Below are positions 34,090 to 42,826 of a stretch of DNA of 64,000 nucleotides, in pieces. The notes beneath the pieces are model-generated. The model was not told where the DNA came from, searched no databases, and saw nothing but the letters and a program-made list of their open reading frames with translations. Each line of letters starts with the position of its first letter. Position 1 is the stretch's first letter. Source of the DNA: Phycicoccus sp. (GTDB lineage: Bacteria > Actinomycetota > Actinomycetes > Actinomycetales > Dermatophilaceae); assembly GCA_017993715.1 (NCBI GenBank), contig JAGOME010000006.1, forward strand, positions 1 through 64,000, in the 5' to 3' direction. Position numbers and translations under genes: made by a program.

Positions 34090-34247
34090 TCGACCACCTC
34101 GGCCGGTCGACCGTCGGTCATCGATCGGGGCCAGTCGGTCTCGCACAGCGGGAGTAGCCACACCCAGGTCGCAGATCGTCCTTGAGGTCGCGCGAGTTCG
34201 GGCGACATCAAGGAAGTTCTGCGACGGCCGCGTGACTCGGCCACCCG

Positions 34248-34886
34248 TCAGATGGTGATCGGACCGCGCATCGTCGAGAACGTCACCGAAAGCAGACCCG
34301 GCGTGCCGTGCGGCGCGACGAAGTTGAGCCCGATGTCGGGCGACACCTTCTCGCCCTCCTTGAGGCCAATCCAGTCGCGCACGCGACTCGGGTCCCCGGC
34401 GATCATCAGCGAGGTCAGGCTGCACGAACTCGTGCCTGTGCCGGACGGGTGCTCAGTCCCGTCGGCCCACCGGATGAAGAAGGGCAGCTGCGGGTCCGCC
34501 TGCAGGCCGCGCACCCCGAGCTGCTGCCAGCGCAACTCCACCCCATCGGGGCGGTGTCGGTTGCCGTCGACGGCGTCGCGCCCGAGCCGGGTCTCCTGGG
34601 CCGCCATGTTGTCCACGGCGATGACCCAGCCGAGCCAGCCGCCGCCGCTCTCGCTGCGCCGGCGCACGACCTGACCAAAGGGCGCCTTGTCGGACGCCGG
34701 GTGATCGAGCACCTCGACGACCTCGAGATAGCGCTGACCGACCAGCGGGAGGATCACATTGCGGGTGCCGAACCGGGGGTGGACGCCCCCGTCGATCGGC
34801 TCGACTCCGATCCTGCTCGCGAGGCGCTCGGCCGTTGCGCGGGCCCCGTCCTGCTCGGCCGCGTAGACGACGTGGTCAACTCGCAT
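34248..34886 (-). CDS. Glyoxalase-like (VOC, PF13468 type) protein
   Basis: 212 residues from ATG 34886. RVDHVVYAAEQDGARATAERL at the N-terminus and the FGTRNVILPLVGQRYLEVVEV segment are typical of the glyoxalase-like_3 group; LQADPQLPFFIRWADGTEHPSG and FVAPHGTPGLLSVTF complete the second half. The metal-binding His and Glu of VOC proteins are at DHVVY and LEVVEV. Substrate unknown. It is convergent with purB; the 158-bp gap between them holds no gene and only weak short inverted repeats. Confidence 0.85.
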   Translation of the reverse strand: MRVDHVVYAAEQDGARATAERLASRIGVEPIDGGVHPRFGTRNVILPLVGQRYLEVVEVLDHPASDKAPFGQVVRRRSESGGGWLGWVIAVDNMAAQETRLGRDAVDGNRHRPDGVELRWQQLGVRGLQADPQLPFFIRWADGTEHPSGTGTSSCSLTSLMIAGDPSRVRDWIGLKEGEKVSPDIGLNFVAPHGTPGLLSVTFSTMRGPITI

Positions 34887-35026
34887 GCCGTCATGTTTCC
34901 ACACTCGCAGGGGTGCCCGTGACCGCCTCCTGGCCCGCACGAAGGGCAGCACCACCGCGAGCCCGGGACCTGAGGGCCAGCTCGGTTCCTCGTCGGCCTG
35001 TCGGGCAGCACCCCCCAAGAAGCCCC

Positions 35027-35833
35027 TCATGACGACCTCTGCCGCACGGCTTCGTAGACGGCGACCGCGGCGGCGACCCCGGCATTCAGCGAGTTGACCC
35101 GACCAGCCATCGGGATGCGGACGGCGACGTCGGCGGCGGCCAGGGCGGCGGCGGTGAGGCCATGCTTCTCGGTGCCGACGGCGATCGCGACGGGGCCGGT
35201 CAGGTCGGCATCAGTGTGCAGGGTCGTCGCGTCGGGCGTCGTGGCGACCAGCCGAATGCCGCGGGCCCCCATCCACGGGACGAGCTCATCGAGCGTGGTT
35301 GCGGCGACAGGGACGGTGAAGACCGTGCCTTTGCTGCCGCGGATGACGTTGGGGTTGCTCCAGTCGGTCGTGGGATCGACGGCGATCACCGCATCGATCC
35401 CCGCAGCGTCGGCTGTGCGGAGCATGGCACCGAGGTTACCCGGCTTCTCGATGCCTTCTGCCACGAGCAGGAGTGGGGCCTCGGGCAGGCGCAGGCGGGA
35501 CAGATCCCCGCCCACCGCGGGCAGGACGGCGAGGAACCCGTCAGGCCCCTCTCGGTAGGCGACCCTCTCGAAGACACTGCGCGATAGCGAGATCGTCGAT
35601 GTGCCGTCGGCTCGGGCGGCATGGACGAGCTGAAGCTGCTGATCAGGGTCGTGCATGAGGTCAGGGCAGTAGTAAATGGCCTGGGCGCGCACGCCCGACT
35701 CGACAGCCAGGGCGAGCTCTTCGTAGCCCTCGACGACGGCCACTCCCGCCTCGTCACGCGCGCGTCTGCGCCGGAACTTGACGACGGATTTCAGCCGGGG
35801 ATTCGTCGTCGAGGTCAGGTGCAGGTCGGCCAT
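35027..35833 (-). CDS. TrmH/SpoU-family RNA 2'-O-methyltransferase
   Basis: 268 residues. N-terminal substrate-binding region (TTNPRLKSVVKFRRRRARDE, VVEGYEELALAVESG) then the SPOUT trefoil-knot domain with its three motifs: EGIEKPGNLGAMLRTADAAG (motif 1, with catalytic Arg), VAIAVGTEKHGLTAAAL (motif 2) and RIPMAGRVNSLNAGVAAAVA (motif 3). It methylates ribose in rRNA or tRNA using SAM; which nucleotide is not readable. It ends close to the HAD gene (5-bp gap, HAD upstream on the same strand), so the two form an operon. Confidence 0.9.
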   Translation of the reverse strand: MADLHLTSTTNPRLKSVVKFRRRRARDEAGVAVVEGYEELALAVESGVRAQAIYYCPDLMHDPDQQLQLVHAARADGTSTISLSRSVFERVAYREGPDGFLAVLPAVGGDLSRLRLPEAPLLLVAEGIEKPGNLGAMLRTADAAGIDAVIAVDPTTDWSNPNVIRGSKGTVFTVPVAATTLDELVPWMGARGIRLVATTPDATTLHTDADLTGPVAIAVGTEKHGLTAAALAAADVAVRIPMAGRVNSLNAGVAAAVAVYEAVRQRSS

Positions 35834-35838
35834 GGCGG

Positions 35839-36645
35839 TCAGTACCCGCCACGGGGTAGGGACCGCAGGATCGTGGCCAGGCCGTCGTCGTTGACGTCGC
35901 CGGTCACTTCATCGGCGACCGCCTTGACCTCGTCGGGGGCATTGCCCATGGCAACGCCGCGGGCGGCCCAGTGGAGCATCTCGAGGTCGTTGCGCTGGTC
36001 GCCGACGGCGACAGTGTCGCCCGGCTCGACGTGCAGCCAGCGCCGAACCTGCTCCAGGGCCGACCCCTTGGAGACGCCTTCGGGGTTGATGTCGAGCCAC
36101 GCCGAGAACCCGACCGCGTAGTTCACACCGTGCAGGCCGATGCGCTCGGTGAGCGACAGGAAGTCCTCGCTCGTGCCGCCCGGACTGCGGAACGTCACGC
36201 GGGTCACCGGCTCGGCGACGAGCTCGTCCCAGGGCACGACGCGCAGCTCGCCCTGCAGCTCACCCTCGGGGAACGGCGCCGACAGCTTGAAACCCACACC
36301 GAGCTCCTCGACGGCGACGACCGCGTCCGGCCACTCGTGCCGCAGCAGCTCGAGGGCCGGGCCGGGGTCGAAGGTCACGGCCTCGACGATCTCGTACCCG
36401 CCGGCGTGAGCGGGGTCGAGCCGCAGGGTGACCGCGCCATTGCTGCACACGGCATACCCGGTGTGCAGACCCAGCGCGTCGAGGATGGGCAGGGTCGCGA
36501 CGATGGCGCGACCGGTGGCGATAACGACATGATGACCGGCCCGCGCGACCTCCGCGACGGCGTCGCGCACCGCGGGCGACAGGCGCCCAGCGTGGTCGAT
36601 CGTCGTGCCGTCGACATCGAGCGCGACGAGGGAAGGCCTGAACAT
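35839..36645 (-). CDS. Cof-type HAD-superfamily phosphatase
   Basis: 268 residues. HAD motif 1 is LVALDVDGTTIDHAG (nucleophile and acid Asp), motif 2 VVIATGRA, motif 3 GVSKGSAL with Lys, motif 4 VAVGDQRNDLEMLHWA. The C2-type cap between motifs 2 and 3 places it in the Cof/YidA group, which dephosphorylates sugar phosphates, PLP or FMN-like substrates; the exact one is unknown. ATG 36645; it is 5 bp upstream of the methyltransferase gene. The hairpin just upstream of it probably terminates the ABC-transporter operon. Confidence 0.9.
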   Translation of the reverse strand: MFRPSLVALDVDGTTIDHAGRLSPAVRDAVAEVARAGHHVVIATGRAIVATLPILDALGLHTGYAVCSNGAVTLRLDPAHAGGYEIVEAVTFDPGPALELLRHEWPDAVVAVEELGVGFKLSAPFPEGELQGELRVVPWDELVAEPVTRVTFRSPGGTSEDFLSLTERIGLHGVNYAVGFSAWLDINPEGVSKGSALEQVRRWLHVEPGDTVAVGDQRNDLEMLHWAARGVAMGNAPDEVKAVADEVTGDVNDDGLATILRSLPRGGY

Positions 36646-36690
36646 CGGCTCCACGGTACCCGCGGACCCGCCGAGCACGTAAACGGCGAG

Positions 36691-36732
36691 AGCCGGGCGG
36701 CATTCGACCCCCTCATCGAATGCCGCCCGGCT
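36691..36732 (-). terminator. Hairpin terminator built from an inverted pair of CGGCATTC octamers
   Basis: The arms 36691-36707 and 36716-36732 are perfect 17-bp complements (AGCCGGGCGGCATTCGA) with an 8-nt loop. Each arm contains the dispersed octamer (36698-36705 and 36718-36725). It lies 20 bp after the stop of the ABC permease gene, the right place for a terminator of that operon. Confidence 0.78.
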
Positions 36733-36752
36733 CCCGGGCCCTGAACTCCGGG

Positions 36753-37988
36753 CTACTCGGCGGCGGTCCAGGCCTGGCGCACACTCAGTCGGCCCTGGGT
36801 CTGCAGGAGCGAGCGGCGGTAGACCCGCTCGGCGCCCATGACGACGACCGCGGCCGACAGCAGCAGGATGACGATCGAGACGATCGGCTCCCACCAGGAG
36901 GCGGTGCCTTCGACGAGGCGCATGGGCATGAGGATCGCCGAGAACGGGGGGACGTAGCTGAGGGCGACCAGCCAGGTTCCCTTGGCCAGGAACGTCGAGA
37001 AGAACACCGCGACCATCCCCATCGTCACTGGCATCGACGTCTGCTGGAGGTCTTCGCTGCGGCTGGCCAGGGCGCCAGCGACGGCCCAGAGGCAGGCGAT
37101 GAGGAGGAAGCCGACGACGAAGAACACGATGAACCAGGCGATGGCTCCCGTGAGCGACGGGACGTAGGAGCTGTATTCGGTGAACGTCAAGCCGATGAGC
37201 CCGATCCCGGTGAACAGCGCCATCTGCCCGAGCGCCAGGGCGGTGTTGCCCAGGACCTTGCCGGCGAGGAGCTGGCGGACCGGGATCTTGGTCGTGATGA
37301 TCTCGACGATCCGGCTCGACTTCTCCTCGACGACGCTGCCCGCGAGGGTCATCCCGAAGCTGATCGAGGCGAAGTAGAACAGGAACGCCAGCGCGAATCC
37401 CACCACCTGCGCAAACACGCGCTGGTCGGCATCGCCCTGGAGCTGCGAGGTGGCCAGGAGGCTGCCGGCCTCGATGGCGGCGGGGGTGGTGCCGGCCGCG
37501 GCGGCGTTCTCGGCGACGACCTGGCCACGGACCTGGGTGCCGAGGGCGGAGGCGAGACCAGAGTCGACGTCCGTGTTGCCGGTCAAGGTCCAGACCCCGT
37601 CGACCTCGTGCAGCCAGGCGTCGGCCGTGCCCTCGGTGAGGGCGGCCTCGGCGGCGGCGGCGTCGGCGACCTCGGTCGTGGTGATGGTGAGCTTGTCGTC
37701 GGTCGCATCCGCCCCGTCAGCCACGGACTGGGTGAAGGCCGCGTTGGCGGGCAGGGTCGCGACCGTGAACTCCTGAGTGCGGTTGCCAAGCACGGCCTGC
37801 AGGCCGAGGAAGCCGGTGATGAGGACGAGGGTGAGCAGGGTGCCGACGAGGAAGGCGCGGTCGGTCAGCCGGGCGATGATCTCGCGTCGGGCGACGATCG
37901 CCCAAGGGTTCCGGGCCGAATGCCGCCGCTCCTGCTGCGTCGATCCCGCTGTGGGAGAGGGGGTCTGGGTCAGTGTGTCGGGGCTCAT
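36753..37988 (-). CDS. ABC-2-type transporter permease (NatB-like)
   Basis: 411 residues. One N-terminal membrane helix (FLVGTLLTLVLITGFLGLQAV) precedes a large extracytoplasmic domain (residues 60-200), followed by five membrane helices: VVGFALAFLFYFASISFGMTL, LALGQMALFTGIGLIGL, AIAWFIVFFVVGFLLIACLWAV, VTMGMVAVFFSTFLA and IVSIVILLLSAAVVVMG. VEEKSSRIVEIITTKIPVRQLLAGK is the conserved cytoplasmic loop of the NatB/ABC2_membrane_3 group. It exports ions or small toxic molecules with the ATPase encoded just upstream; the ATGA overlap (37985-37988) couples the two. Confidence 0.9.
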   Translation of the reverse strand: MSPDTLTQTPSPTAGSTQQERRHSARNPWAIVARREIIARLTDRAFLVGTLLTLVLITGFLGLQAVLGNRTQEFTVATLPANAAFTQSVADGADATDDKLTITTTEVADAAAAEAALTEGTADAWLHEVDGVWTLTGNTDVDSGLASALGTQVRGQVVAENAAAAGTTPAAIEAGSLLATSQLQGDADQRVFAQVVGFALAFLFYFASISFGMTLAGSVVEEKSSRIVEIITTKIPVRQLLAGKVLGNTALALGQMALFTGIGLIGLTFTEYSSYVPSLTGAIAWFIVFFVVGFLLIACLWAVAGALASRSEDLQQTSMPVTMGMVAVFFSTFLAKGTWLVALSYVPPFSAILMPMRLVEGTASWWEPIVSIVILLLSAAVVVMGAERVYRRSLLQTQGRLSVRQAWTAAE

Positions 37989-38869
37989 GCGGTCACCTCG
38001 CGGTAGATCTCGGACAAGGGCGGGACGATGCGGGCGAACTCGGTGACGGATCCGCGTCGGAGGGCCTCTGCGAGCAGGGCTTGGTCCGCGCCAGGGGTGC
38101 CGTTGAGCTCGATGATGGCGGTGTTGCCGTCGACATCGGTGGGGTGGAGGCCGGGAAGGTCGCGGACCCAGCCGGCATCGCCGCCGAGGACCAGCCGGTA
38201 TCGCACCGGGCCCTTGGTGCGCAGCTGCTCGGTCGTGCCATCGGCGACGACGCGGCCGCGGGCCAGCACGACGAGGCGGTCGCAGAGGCGTTCGACGAGG
38301 TCCAGTTGGTGGCTGCTGAACAGCACCGGAATGCCGCGCGCCACGTGGGTGCGCAGCAGGTCGGCCATGGCATCCACTGCGGTGGGATCCAACCCCGAGA
38401 AGGGTTCGTCGAGGATGAGCGCCTCGGGGCGGTTCATCAGGGCGGCGACGATCTGGACCCGCTGCTGGTTGCCGAGGGAGAGCTTCTCAACGCGCTCGCC
38501 CGCCCGGTCGGCGAGGCCGAAGCGGTCGAGGTAGTCCAGGATCTCAGCCTTGGCGGCTTTGGCGGTCATCCCAGAGAGCTCCCCGAGGTAAACGAGCTGG
38601 TCGATGACCTTCTGCTTGGGGTAGAGGCCGCGCTCCTCGGGCATGTAGCCGATGGCGCGGCGGTCCTGGGCGGTGATGGGGCGGCCGTTCCAGAGGACCT
38701 GGCCGCTGTGCAGGGCCAGCAAGCCCATGGTCATCCGCATCGTCGTGGTCTTGCCCGCGCCATTGCCCCCGACGAAGCCGGTCATCAGGCCGTCGGCGAC
38801 TGTGAAGCTCACGTCGTCGACGGCGGTCACGTCGCCGAATGTCCTGCGCAATCCCTGGATGTCGATCAT
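37985..38869 (-). CDS. ABC transporter ATP-binding protein (NatA-like)
   Basis: 294 residues. Walker A is GGNGAGKTT, signature LSLGNQQRVQI (an accepted LSxGNQQ variant for this exporter class), Walker B LILDEP followed by FSGLDP, and the switch His in FSSHQLD. The C-terminal 70 residues form the DUF4162-like extension typical of NatA/CcmA-type exporters. Coupled to the permease by ATGA. The two-component system genes lie about 170 bp upstream on the same strand and may control this exporter, as is common for such clusters. Confidence 0.93.
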   Translation of the reverse strand: MIDIQGLRRTFGDVTAVDDVSFTVADGLMTGFVGGNGAGKTTTMRMTMGLLALHSGQVLWNGRPITAQDRRAIGYMPEERGLYPKQKVIDQLVYLGELSGMTAKAAKAEILDYLDRFGLADRAGERVEKLSLGNQQRVQIVAALMNRPEALILDEPFSGLDPTAVDAMADLLRTHVARGIPVLFSSHQLDLVERLCDRLVVLARGRVVADGTTEQLRTKGPVRYRLVLGGDAGWVRDLPGLHPTDVDGNTAIIELNGTPGADQALLAEALRRGSVTEFARIVPPLSEIYREVTA

Positions 38870-39040
38870 GGCTTCACGCTAGGAGCGTTGTCCGGGGCGG
38901 GGATCCCCCTGCGGGCGGAACGTCAGGTCCGGGCAGGTCAATCCTGCGGGGGAGGGCGCGGGTTGTTCACACGCGCGGGTGATATTGCCGGCGCGGGGGT
39001 GAAGTTTCCGCGGGGGCGGCGGGTTGCTAACTGGCGCGGG

Positions 39041-39832
39041 TCAGTCGCCGCCGGCCAGGCCGTTCTCGAAGGCGAACACCACCGCCTGCACTCGATCGCG
39101 CAGATGCAGCTTGGCCAGCGTGTTGGAGACGTGCGTCTTGATGGTCGCCTCGCCGAGGAACAGCTCGCGCGCGATCTCTGCATTGGACATGCCGCGCGAG
39201 ACGAGGGTGAGGACTTCCCGCTCCCGCTCAGTGAGCTGCGCCAGCGCGGCCACTTCCCCGGCGCTGACGCGCCCGACGGCCGCCGCCTTCGATGGGGCCG
39301 AGCCCGCCGTCGCGCCCCCGACGACCTGGCCGGGTGAGGCCTGGTCCGACGGCGGCATTCCGCTGCCCGGCGACCCTCCCTGCCCGCTGGTCATCGCCGC
39401 GATCACCCGCCGCGTCACCTCGGGCGCCAACAGGGCATGCCCCCGCCCCACGGCCCGGACGGCCTCGATGAGCTGCTCGGGCTCGCTGTTCTTGAGCAGG
39501 AACCCGCTCGCGCCCGCCGCCAACCCATCAAAGACGTAGTCGTCTCGGTCGAACGTCGTGAGGATGACGACCTTGCCGAGATCCTCCGCGACGATCGTGC
39601 GCGTCGCCTCGATCCCGTCGAGCACCGGCATCTGGACGTCCATGAGGACGACATCGGGTCGCGTCGCGCGGGCCACCTCGATGGCGCGGGCGCCGTTGTC
39701 GGCGTCCCCGACGACTTCGAGATCATCCTCGACCGACAACATCATCGAGAAGCCGGACCGCACGAGGTGGTGGTCGTCGACGATCAGGACGCGCAACGGC
39801 GCGGCGACATTCTCATGAGTCGTTGTGGTCAC
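39041..39832 (-). CDS. NarL/FixJ-family response regulator
   Basis: 263 residues. Receiver domain at 14-130: RVLIVDDHHLVRSGF with the acidic pair, phosphoacceptor Asp in VVLMDVQMP, and the conserved Thr/Lys in LTTFDRDD and LLKNSEPEQL. The C-terminal LuxR-type helix-turn-helix is ELTEREREVLTLVSRGMSNAEIA to ATIKTHVSNTLAKL. Between them is an unusually long Gly/Ser/Pro linker (about residues 145-195). Overlaps the kinase gene stop by four bases (ATGA). Its likely target is the downstream ABC exporter. Confidence 0.93.
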   Translation of the reverse strand: MTTTTHENVAAPLRVLIVDDHHLVRSGFSMMLSVEDDLEVVGDADNGARAIEVARATRPDVVLMDVQMPVLDGIEATRTIVAEDLGKVVILTTFDRDDYVFDGLAAGASGFLLKNSEPEQLIEAVRAVGRGHALLAPEVTRRVIAAMTSGQGGSPGSGMPPSDQASPGQVVGGATAGSAPSKAAAVGRVSAGEVAALAQLTEREREVLTLVSRGMSNAEIARELFLGEATIKTHVSNTLAKLHLRDRVQAVVFAFENGLAGGD

Positions 39833-41208
39833 GGTGGTCCCCCCAGCGGTATCCGTACGCGCACACGATAGCCACCCCCGACGCGCGGTCCGATCTCGAC
39901 GACGCCGTGCAGCGACGCCACCCGCTCGCGCATGCCCAACTGCCCCAGGCCCGACCCAGACGTGCCCGGCATCGGGCGGCCGTCGTCGAGGATCTCCACC
40001 TCGGCATAGGGCCGGGCGCCCTGGGTGACCACGCGCAGGACGACGCGGGCGGCCTGGGCGGTCGAATGCCGTGCCACGTTGGCCAGGGCTTCCTGGGCGA
40101 CGCGGTAGAGGGTGAGGGACTCCGGCCCGCTGAGGGTCTGGGCCGCTCCGGTGGGGGTCTCGACGAGCTCGAATGCCGTCTCGGTGCCGTTGGCGGTGCG
40201 CTCGGCGGCGAGCATGGGCAGGTCCGACACCCCCGGCTCGGGCGCCCGCGAGGGCATGCCGGGGAGGGTCGCACTCTGGTCGCCCTCGAGGTCGCGCAGG
40301 GTGCCGAGCAGGGCTCGCATCTGGGTGACTGCGTCCCGGCTGGAGGTTTCAATGGTGCTCAATGCGGCAGCGGCGGCGTTCGGATCCCGTTGCAGGACAC
40401 GCCGGGCGGCCCCGGCCTGCACCCCGATGACCGACACGTGATGTCCGACGACATCGTGCAGCTCGCGAGCTATCCTCAGTCGCTCGTCGACGATGGCCTG
40501 CCGCCGCAGGGTGTCGGCCTGGGTGGCGATCGTCTCGGCCTGTTCCGCGAGGCGGGCCTTTTGGCGGGCACTGCGCCAGGACACTTGTCCGCCGAGGACG
40601 GCGCCGAAGAAGTAAAGGATGTTGACCGATACCGTGATCAGCACGGCGGCGGTGACCGGCGTGAAGATCCCCTGGGGGGTGACGCTGTCGCTCTCGGCGA
40701 GCATGTCGTCGACGCCGGATCCGACGACGAGTTGCCAGGCCACCCACACAAACATGCTGAGGACGACGAGCGAGATGACGAGGAACGTCGTCCGGCGCTC
40801 CCGCCCCCACGACACCATCGACAGGTAGGCGACGAAGTAGACGACCTGCAGTGACAGTTGGCCCATGACCATCGGCATCGCGATGCCGACGACGAACATG
40901 TGCGCACTCGCGAGCACCCCAACCGTGAGGGGGTAGCGGCGCCGCCCGACGAGGAGGAACGCACCGGTCGAGACGGCCAACCACTGCAGCCACCGCGGCT
41001 CGGTGACGTGATCCAGGGCTCCGAGGCTGCGGCTCAGCTCGAGGAAGAACAGCCCGACGAACTCCATCGTGGCCGCGAGCACGAGATCCTGCACGCCGAT
41101 CGCTGGCGCGGGCCGCACCCAGTCGTCGTCAAGGGCAAACCACCCGCGCAGCCGCGCCCACGGCGAGACCCGGGAGCTCACGGCATACGGGACGGTCACG
41201 CTGGTCAC
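39829..41208 (-). CDS. Sensor histidine kinase, HisKA_3 class
   Basis: 459 residues from GTG 41208. The N-terminal half has at least five hydrophobic membrane helices (for example DLVLAATMEFVGLFFLEL, TFLVISLVVLSMFVWVAWQLV, VTAAVLITVSVNILYFFGAVL) with little outside the membrane. The dimerisation/phosphorylation helix is RLRIARELHDVVGHHVSVIG with the phospho-His, and the HATPase region has VAQEALANVARHS (N box) and GSGLGQLGMRERV (G box). Such kinases often sense membrane stress or antimicrobial compounds and control a linked ABC exporter. Coupled by ATGA to the response regulator gene. Confidence 0.93.
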   Translation of the reverse strand: MTSVTVPYAVSSRVSPWARLRGWFALDDDWVRPAPAIGVQDLVLAATMEFVGLFFLELSRSLGALDHVTEPRWLQWLAVSTGAFLLVGRRRYPLTVGVLASAHMFVVGIAMPMVMGQLSLQVVYFVAYLSMVSWGRERRTTFLVISLVVLSMFVWVAWQLVVGSGVDDMLAESDSVTPQGIFTPVTAAVLITVSVNILYFFGAVLGGQVSWRSARQKARLAEQAETIATQADTLRRQAIVDERLRIARELHDVVGHHVSVIGVQAGAARRVLQRDPNAAAAALSTIETSSRDAVTQMRALLGTLRDLEGDQSATLPGMPSRAPEPGVSDLPMLAAERTANGTETAFELVETPTGAAQTLSGPESLTLYRVAQEALANVARHSTAQAARVVLRVVTQGARPYAEVEILDDGRPMPGTSGSGLGQLGMRERVASLHGVVEIGPRVGGGYRVRVRIPLGGPP

Positions 41209-41312
41209 CCCGCCAGCCTAAGGACGGACGCCGACATGCGGCTCCCCCTCACGGCGGATTCTTGCGTCCGGCAACGTGGTCGTTGTCGCAGAATGCCGTG
41301 CCGGACGTGACG

Positions 41313-42578
41313 TCAGCGGGGGGTCAGCACGTCCAGGCCGACGCCGGGGCGCAGCGCCTCGGGGACCACGACCGAGCCATCGGCCTTCTGGTGGTTCTCC
41401 AGGATCGCGACGAGCCAACGCGTCGTGGCCAGGGTGCCGTTGAGGGTTGCGGCGATCTCGTTGCCGGCTGCTCCCTTGAAGCGTGTGCCCAGCCGGCGCG
41501 CCTGGAACGTCGTGCAGTTCGACGTCGACGTCAGCTCGCGGTACTTGCCCTGGGTCGGCACCCAGGCCTCGCAGTCGAACTTGCGCGCGGCCGGCCCGCC
41601 GAGGTCCCCGGCCGCGGTGTCGATGATTCGATACGGGACCTCGATCGCGGCGAGCATGTCCTGCTCGTGCGCCAGCAACTCGCGGTGTACCTGCGCAGCC
41701 TCGTCGGGGCGGCAGTAGACGAACATCTCAATCTTGTTGAACTGGTGCACGCGGATGATGCCGCGGGTGTCCTTGCCGTATGACCCGGCCTCGCGGCGGT
41801 AACACGTCGACTGCCCGGCATACCGGATCGGCCCAGCGCTCAGGTCGATGATTTCGTCGGCGTGATAACCGGCGAGGGCCACCTCCGAGGTCCCGGTGAG
41901 GAACAGGTCGTCGGCGGGCAGGTGATAGACCTCGTCGAGGTGGTGGTCGATGAACCCGGCGCCGGCCATCGTCGCCCGGTTGACCAGCGTCGGCGTGATC
42001 ATCGGGACGAACCCCGCCGCGATCGCCTTCTGCATGGCCAGCCCGAGCATTGCCATCTCCAGCCGCGCCCCGACCCCCTTCAAGAAGTAGAAGCGCGACT
42101 GCGCGACCTTGACCCCGCGCGCCATGTCGATGGCGTCGAGACCCTCGGCGAGGTCGAGGTGGTCCTTGGGCTCGAACCCCTCAGCGGCGAAGTCGCGCGG
42201 CGTCCCCACCGTGTCGAGCACGACGTAGTCGTCCTCGCCCCCGACCGGCACATCGGGCTCGACGACGTTGCCGATGGTCCGCATGAGCGTGTCGAGCCGC
42301 ACCTGCGCATCGTCCGAGGCCGCCTGGAGCGTCTTGACATCGGCCGCGAGCTGCTTGGTCTTGGCCAGGAGCGCCTGCTTCTCCTCGCCCTGGGCGCGGG
42401 CGACGTCCTTGCCGATGACCTTTTGCTCGGCGCGCAGATTCTCGAATGCCGTGAGCGACGTCCGCCGCTCCGTGTCGGCCTGCAGGATCTGGTCGACCAC
42501 GGACTCGTCCTCACCCCGGGCGCGCTGGCTGGCGCGGACGATGTCGGGTTGGTCGCGGACGAGGCGGATGTCGATCAC
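41313..42578 (-). CDS. serS: Seryl-tRNA synthetase
   Basis: 421 residues from GTG 42578. The N-terminal coiled-coil arm that holds tRNA-Ser is at about residues 30-100 ([39 protein letters not shown]). Class II synthetase motif 2 is [26 protein letters not shown] with the conserved Arg, and motif 3 lies in [32 protein letters not shown] is the serine-binding region. Charges tRNA-Ser with serine in the cytoplasm. Monocistronic here; the two-component operon starts about 105 bp downstream on the same strand. Confidence 0.96.
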   Translation of the reverse strand: MIDIRLVRDQPDIVRASQRARGEDESVVDQILQADTERRTSLTAFENLRAEQKVIGKDVARAQGEEKQALLAKTKQLAADVKTLQAASDDAQVRLDTLMRTIGNVVEPDVPVGGEDDYVVLDTVGTPRDFAAEGFEPKDHLDLAEGLDAIDMARGVKVAQSRFYFLKGVGARLEMAMLGLAMQKAIAAGFVPMITPTLVNRATMAGAGFIDHHLDEVYHLPADDLFLTGTSEVALAGYHADEIIDLSAGPIRYAGQSTCYRREAGSYGKDTRGIIRVHQFNKIEMFVYCRPDEAAQVHRELLAHEQDMLAAIEVPYRIIDTAAGDLGGPAARKFDCEAWVPTQGKYRELTSTSNCTTFQARRLGTRFKGAAGNEIAATLNGTLATTRWLVAILENHQKADGSVVVPEALRPGVGLDVLTPR

Positions 42579-42644
42579 GTCCGTGAGTTTATCGACGGGG
42601 CCAGGGACCTCTCGACCGGTTTGCTGCCCGCCCTCCCTGCCCCC

Positions 42645-42727
42645 CCGGAGAGTGGGCCCCATGTCCCCCTTTCCGCTGCTCGGCAGCCGCGATCACCGGA
42701 GAGTCGGCCAGTGGTCCCCTTCTCCGG
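42645..42727. repeat. Two copies of a 32-nt CCGGAGAG...TCCGG repeat
   Basis: Copies at 42645-42676 (degenerate) and 42696-42727. The second begins CCGGAGAGTCGGCCAGTGGT and ends TTCTCCGG, with terminal CCGGAGAG/CTTTCCGG-type pairing. Closely related copies are at 53131-53162 and 53182-53213, with a partial one near 59068. The right-hand copy stops 6 bp before an AraC gene fragment. Confidence 0.8.
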
Positions 42728-42732
42728 AGCCC

Positions 42733-42801
42733 TTACCCGGACGGACGCAGATAGCCGCGCGGGCTGTGGCCGTCATGCCGCTTGAATGCCCTGCCGAAAG
42801 G
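42733..42801 (-). pseudogene. C-terminal fragment of an AraC-family gene
   Basis: The minus strand encodes AFKRHDGHSPRGYLRPSG and a TAA at 42733-42735, nearly identical to the end of the intact AraC protein at 43776 (AFKRHYGRSPRGYLRPTG). Homology stops after about 22 codons. This is the tail of a duplicated or second AraC gene, cut off, sitting between the 32-nt repeat and the DUF2510/DUF4328 gene. Confidence 0.7.
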
Positions 42802-42826
42802 GGACCGGCCTGGTAGGAAAGGCGCT

